Source: Pseudomonas viridiflava (GTDB taxonomy: Bacteria; Pseudomonadota; Gammaproteobacteria; Pseudomonadales; Pseudomonadaceae). From it: DNA of 64,000 nucleotides. The notes below the pieces were generated by a model. The model was not told the origin of the DNA. It saw only the letters and a program-made list of their open reading frames with translations, and searched no databases. Positions 61,509 through 64,000 of the stretch are shown here, one piece after another (position 1 is the stretch's first letter; each line of letters begins with the position of its first letter). The position numbers and the translations under genes are program-made. The stretch lies in the NCBI RefSeq assembly GCF_900602065.1, contig NZ_UWFN01000347.1:1-64000 (forward strand). The letters are read 5' to 3'.

Positions 61509-62672
61509 TCAGGCCTTGGCGCGCTGTTCCAGAATTTCCACGGCGGGCAAGACTTTGCCTTCGACGAACTCCAGGAAGGCGCCACCACCGGTAGAAATGT
61601 AGGAGATTTGATCCGCTACGCCATATTTGTCGATTGCAGCCAGCGTATCGCCACCGCCTGCGATGGAGAACGCCGAGCTTTCGGCAATGGCTTTAGCCAG
61701 GGTTTTGGTACCTTCGCCAAACTGATCGAATTCAAACACGCCAACCGGGCCGTTCCACAGAATAGTCTTGGAAGATTTCAACAATTCGGCGAAATGCGCT
61801 GCAGTTTGCGGGCCGATATCCAGAATCATGTCGTCATCGGCAACATCGGCGATCAGTTTGACCGTAGCGGCTGCGCTTTCGGCGAATTCCTTGGCCACAA
61901 CCACATCAACCGGCAGTGGCACGCTGACCTTGGCGGCGATTTCGCGAGCGGTATCCAGCAGGTCTGGCTCGTACAGTGACTTGCCAACCTTGTGGCCTGC
62001 CGCAGCCAGGAACGTATTGGCAATACCGCCACCGACGATCAACTGGTTGCAGATGGCGCTCAGGCTGTTGAGCACGTCGAGTTTGGTAGACACCTTGGAG
62101 CCGGCAACAATGGCGGCCATTGGCTGGGCCGGAGCGCCAAGGGCTTTGCCCAGTGCTTCCAGCTCAGCAGCCAGCAACGGGCCTGCCGCAGCGACTTTGG
62201 CGAACTTGGCCACGCCGTGGGTCGAACCTTCAGCGCGGTGCGCAGTACCGAAAGCGTCCATCACGAAGACGTCGCAAAGGGCAGCGTATTTCTGCGCCAG
62301 TTCGTCAGCGTTCTTCTTCTCGCCCTTGTTGAAGCGTACGTTTTCAAACAGCACGATGTCGCCAGGCTTGACGTCAACACCGTCCAGATAATCAGCAACC
62401 AGTGGTACTTCACGGCCCAGGGCCTTGCTCAGGTAGTCAGCAACCGGTTTCAGGCTGTTCTCGGCGGAGAACTCGCCCTCGGTTGGACGACCCAGATGAG
62501 AGCAGACCATCACGGCCGCGCCCTTTTCCAGCGCCAGCTTGATGGTAGGCAGCGACGCCAGGATACGTGCATCACTGCTGACTTTGCCGTCCTTGATCGG
62601 GACGTTGAGGTCTTCGCGGATCAATACACGCTTACCTTGCAGGTCGAGCTCGGTCATCTTCAACACGGTCAT
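61509..62672 (-). CDS. pgk: Phosphoglycerate kinase
   Basis: Interconverts 1,3-bisphosphoglycerate and 3-phosphoglycerate with ATP formation. The 387-residue protein starts MTVLKMTELDLQGKRVLIR at 62672. It has RVLIREDLNVP, SHLGRPTEGEF, the FENVRFNKGEKKN segment, AIVAGSKVSTK and the C-terminal ATP loop STGGGAFLEFVEGK. The start 62 codons upstream would run back into the epd end and is rejected. It follows epd by 16 bp. Confidence 0.97.
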   Translation of the reverse strand: MTVLKMTELDLQGKRVLIREDLNVPIKDGKVSSDARILASLPTIKLALEKGAAVMVCSHLGRPTEGEFSAENSLKPVADYLSKALGREVPLVADYLDGVDVKPGDIVLFENVRFNKGEKKNADELAQKYAALCDVFVMDAFGTAHRAEGSTHGVAKFAKVAAAGPLLAAELEALGKALGAPAQPMAAIVAGSKVSTKLDVLNSLSAICNQLIVGGGIANTFLAAAGHKVGKSLYEPDLLDTAREIAAKVSVPLPVDVVVAKEFAESAAATVKLIADVADDDMILDIGPQTAAHFAELLKSSKTILWNGPVGVFEFDQFGEGTKTLAKAIAESSAFSIAGGGDTLAAIDKYGVADQISYISTGGGAFLEFVEGKVLPAVEILEQRAKA

Positions 62673-62688
62673 GAGTGAATCCCTGTTT

Positions 62689-63741
62689 TTACTGTTGTGG
62701 GTCTGCGACGTGCAAAAAGTGCTCAGCAACGTCAAGCATTCGATTGGCAAAACCCCATTCGTTATCGAACCAGGCCAGCACGTTAACCAGCCGTGGGCCG
62801 GAAACGCGGGTCTGACTCGCATCGACGATGGCCGAATGAGGGTCATGGTTGAAATCACAACTGGCGTGCGGCAACTCGGTGTAGGCCAACAACCCTTTCA
62901 GCGGGCCGCTGGTAGCAGCCTCGCGAAGCAGGCGGTTGATCTCTGCTGCATCGGTATCCCGCGCGGTTTGCAACGTGATATCAAGACAGGATACGTTTAC
63001 CGTCGGCACGCGAACTGCTTTGGCCTGAATTCGGCCCGCAAGTTCCGGAAGCAGCCGCTCAATACCACGCGCCAGACCAGTGGACACCGGAATGATCGAC
63101 TGGAAAGCCGAGCGCGTACGGCGCAGATCTTCATGATGATAGGCGTCTATGACAGGCTGATCATTCATCGCCGAGTGGATCGTGGTGATGGTGATGTACT
63201 CCAGCCCTACCGCCTGATCCAGCAAGCGCAGCAACGGCACGCTGCAGTTGGTGGTACAGGACGCGGCGGAGACCAGCAGTTCGGCACCTGTCAGCTTCTG
63301 TTGATTGACGCCGAACACTATCGTGGCGTCGACGTCGGCTTCGCTGGCCATCGGCTGGGAAAACAGCACCCGTGGCGCGCCAGCATCAACGAAGCGCTGA
63401 CCATCTTCACGGGTGTTGTAGACACCTGAACACTCGAGCACCAGATCAACTTCCAGCGCCGCCCAGTCAACGCCTTCTGGCGTCTCGCTGCGCAACACTC
63501 TGATCTTGTGATCATTGATATGCAGGTATTGCCCTTCGACCCGCACTTCGCCGGGAAACCGGCCGTGCGTGGAATCAAAGCGCGTGAGGTATTCGAGACT
63601 GGCCATGTCGGCCAGATCGTTGATGGCGACCACTTCAAACCCGGCCTTGGCCCCTCGCTCGCAAAGTGCGCGCACGACGCAACGACCGATACGGCCGTAG
63701 CCGTTTAGTGCAACTTTGTAAGGGCGGCGGTGCTGAGGCAT
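62689..63741 (-). CDS. epd: Erythrose-4-phosphate dehydrogenase
   Basis: GAPDH-family enzyme oxidising erythrose-4-phosphate to 4-phosphoerythronate, the first step of DXP-dependent PLP synthesis. The 350-residue protein has the NAD-binding NGYGRIGRCVVRAL, the active-site SAASCTTNCSVPLLR and SAFQSIIPVSTG. Position between tkt and pgk is the conserved epd-pgk-fba context and favours Epd over glycolytic GAPDH. PdxA, two steps later in the pathway, is encoded at 37799. Confidence 0.92.
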   Translation of the reverse strand: MPQHRRPYKVALNGYGRIGRCVVRALCERGAKAGFEVVAINDLADMASLEYLTRFDSTHGRFPGEVRVEGQYLHINDHKIRVLRSETPEGVDWAALEVDLVLECSGVYNTREDGQRFVDAGAPRVLFSQPMASEADVDATIVFGVNQQKLTGAELLVSAASCTTNCSVPLLRLLDQAVGLEYITITTIHSAMNDQPVIDAYHHEDLRRTRSAFQSIIPVSTGLARGIERLLPELAGRIQAKAVRVPTVNVSCLDITLQTARDTDAAEINRLLREAATSGPLKGLLAYTELPHASCDFNHDPHSAIVDASQTRVSGPRLVNVLAWFDNEWGFANRMLDVAEHFLHVADPQQ

Positions 63742-63785
63742 GGGGTTCTCGATGAGTCACCAAAAAACTGTTGAGGTACACATTA

Positions 63786-63872
63786 TGTGGGAGCGGTGCT
63801 TGCCCGCGATAAGGTCAACACGGTAATGGAGACCGAGTTGAATATATCGCGGGCAAGCACCGCTCCCACAGG
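63786..63872. repeat. REP pair, GTGGGAGCGGTGCTTGC family
   Basis: TGTGGGAGCGGTGCTTGCCC on the left and CGGGCAAGCACCGCTCCCAC on the right are perfectly inverted with about 40 bp inside. It lies between tkt and epd and is nearly identical to the 11731-11824 element. Confidence 0.92.
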
Positions 63873-63898
63873 TTTCGCCACAACAGGCTACATCGCTA

Positions 63899-64000
63899 TC
63901 AGTCTTCCAGCAGCTCTTCAGCCTGACCCAGGATGTTTTCCAGGGTGAAACCGAACTCTTCGAACAAGGCTGGTGCAGGAGCCGACTCGCCGAATGTAGT
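63899..64000 (-). CDS. tkt: Transketolase, C-terminal fragment
   Basis: Only the last 33 codons and the stop are inside the window; the frame continues past the right edge. The fragment (FGESAPAPALFEEFGFTLE, then NILGQAEELLED) matches the C-terminus of proteobacterial transketolases. Transketolase makes erythrose-4-phosphate, the substrate of the adjacent Epd. Confidence 0.88.
   Translation of the reverse strand, partial: TTFGESAPAPALFEEFGFTLENILGQAEELLED

Noticed and set aside
62673..62858. Upstream extension of pgk by 62 codons
   Set aside because: It would overlap the end of epd by 170 bp and does not resemble Pgk N-termini.

Overview
The window is chromosomal DNA of a fluorescent Pseudomonas, most likely of the P. 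fluorescens / P. syringae lineage. The evidence is the gene order (tyrS-anmK-erpA-argC, coq7-speD-osmC-vfr-trpCDG, rpe-gph-trpE, amgK/murU divergent from lptD-surA-pdxA-rsmA-apaG-apaH, prkA-yeaH-spoVR, tsaD/rpsU-dnaG-rpoD, fba-pgk-epd-tkt), the protein sequences, and many Pseudomonas-type REP palindromes. Most of it is core genome; I see no prophage, insertion sequence, CRISPR array or integrase. Comparisons with other pseudomonads are from memory and were not searched.

Layout. 1-227: tandem rRNA-operon promoters firing leftward out of the window. 228-9313: tyrS, a MepM-like endopeptidase, anmK, erpA, argC, hemJ, a DUF805 membrane protein, an SDR oxidoreductase, a HIT protein and coq7. 9386-15400: speD, osmC, vfr, then the leftward trpGDC operon with a lipoate-ligase-like gene at its end. 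15592-17520: the autotransporter esterase estA, the only gene between trpG and trpE. 17812-20850: rpe-gph-trpE. 21216-29893: an iron-containing alcohol dehydrogenase, then an AgtABCD-like transporter with its AgtSR-like two-component system. 30015-33592: a DUF3530 protein and amgK-murU-djlA-like. 33722-40967: the lptD-surA-pdxA-rsmA-apaG-apaH run. 41096-46574: glpE and prkA-yeaH-spoVR. 46846-50819: cca, folK, folB, plsY, tsaD. 51018-55636: rpsU-dnaG-rpoD. 55774-59093: an RmcA-like GGDEF/EAL protein and a CAU tRNA. 59414-64000: fba, three small lipoprotein genes, pgk, epd and the 3' end of tkt, all leftward.

How genes work together. Peptidoglycan turnover is served by the MepM-like hydrolase, AnmK, AmgK and MurU; outer-membrane assembly by LptD and SurA. 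Central carbon and PLP supply use Fba, Pgk, Epd, Tkt, Rpe and PdxA. Tryptophan synthesis is split between trpE and trpGDC. Each is preceded by a homologous short leader ending Arg-Trp-Arg-Trp-Arg-Ala-stop. For trpE this leader is also the 3' end of the gph coding sequence; for trpG it stands alone behind a good promoter. This duplicated attenuator is the most striking structure in the window.

Other points worth following are the RmcA-like protein with almost no periplasmic sensor domain, the gene-poor 526-bp rpsU-dnaG interval, the cluster of small lipoproteins between pgk and fba, and a DUF3530 protein without the expected serine nucleophile.
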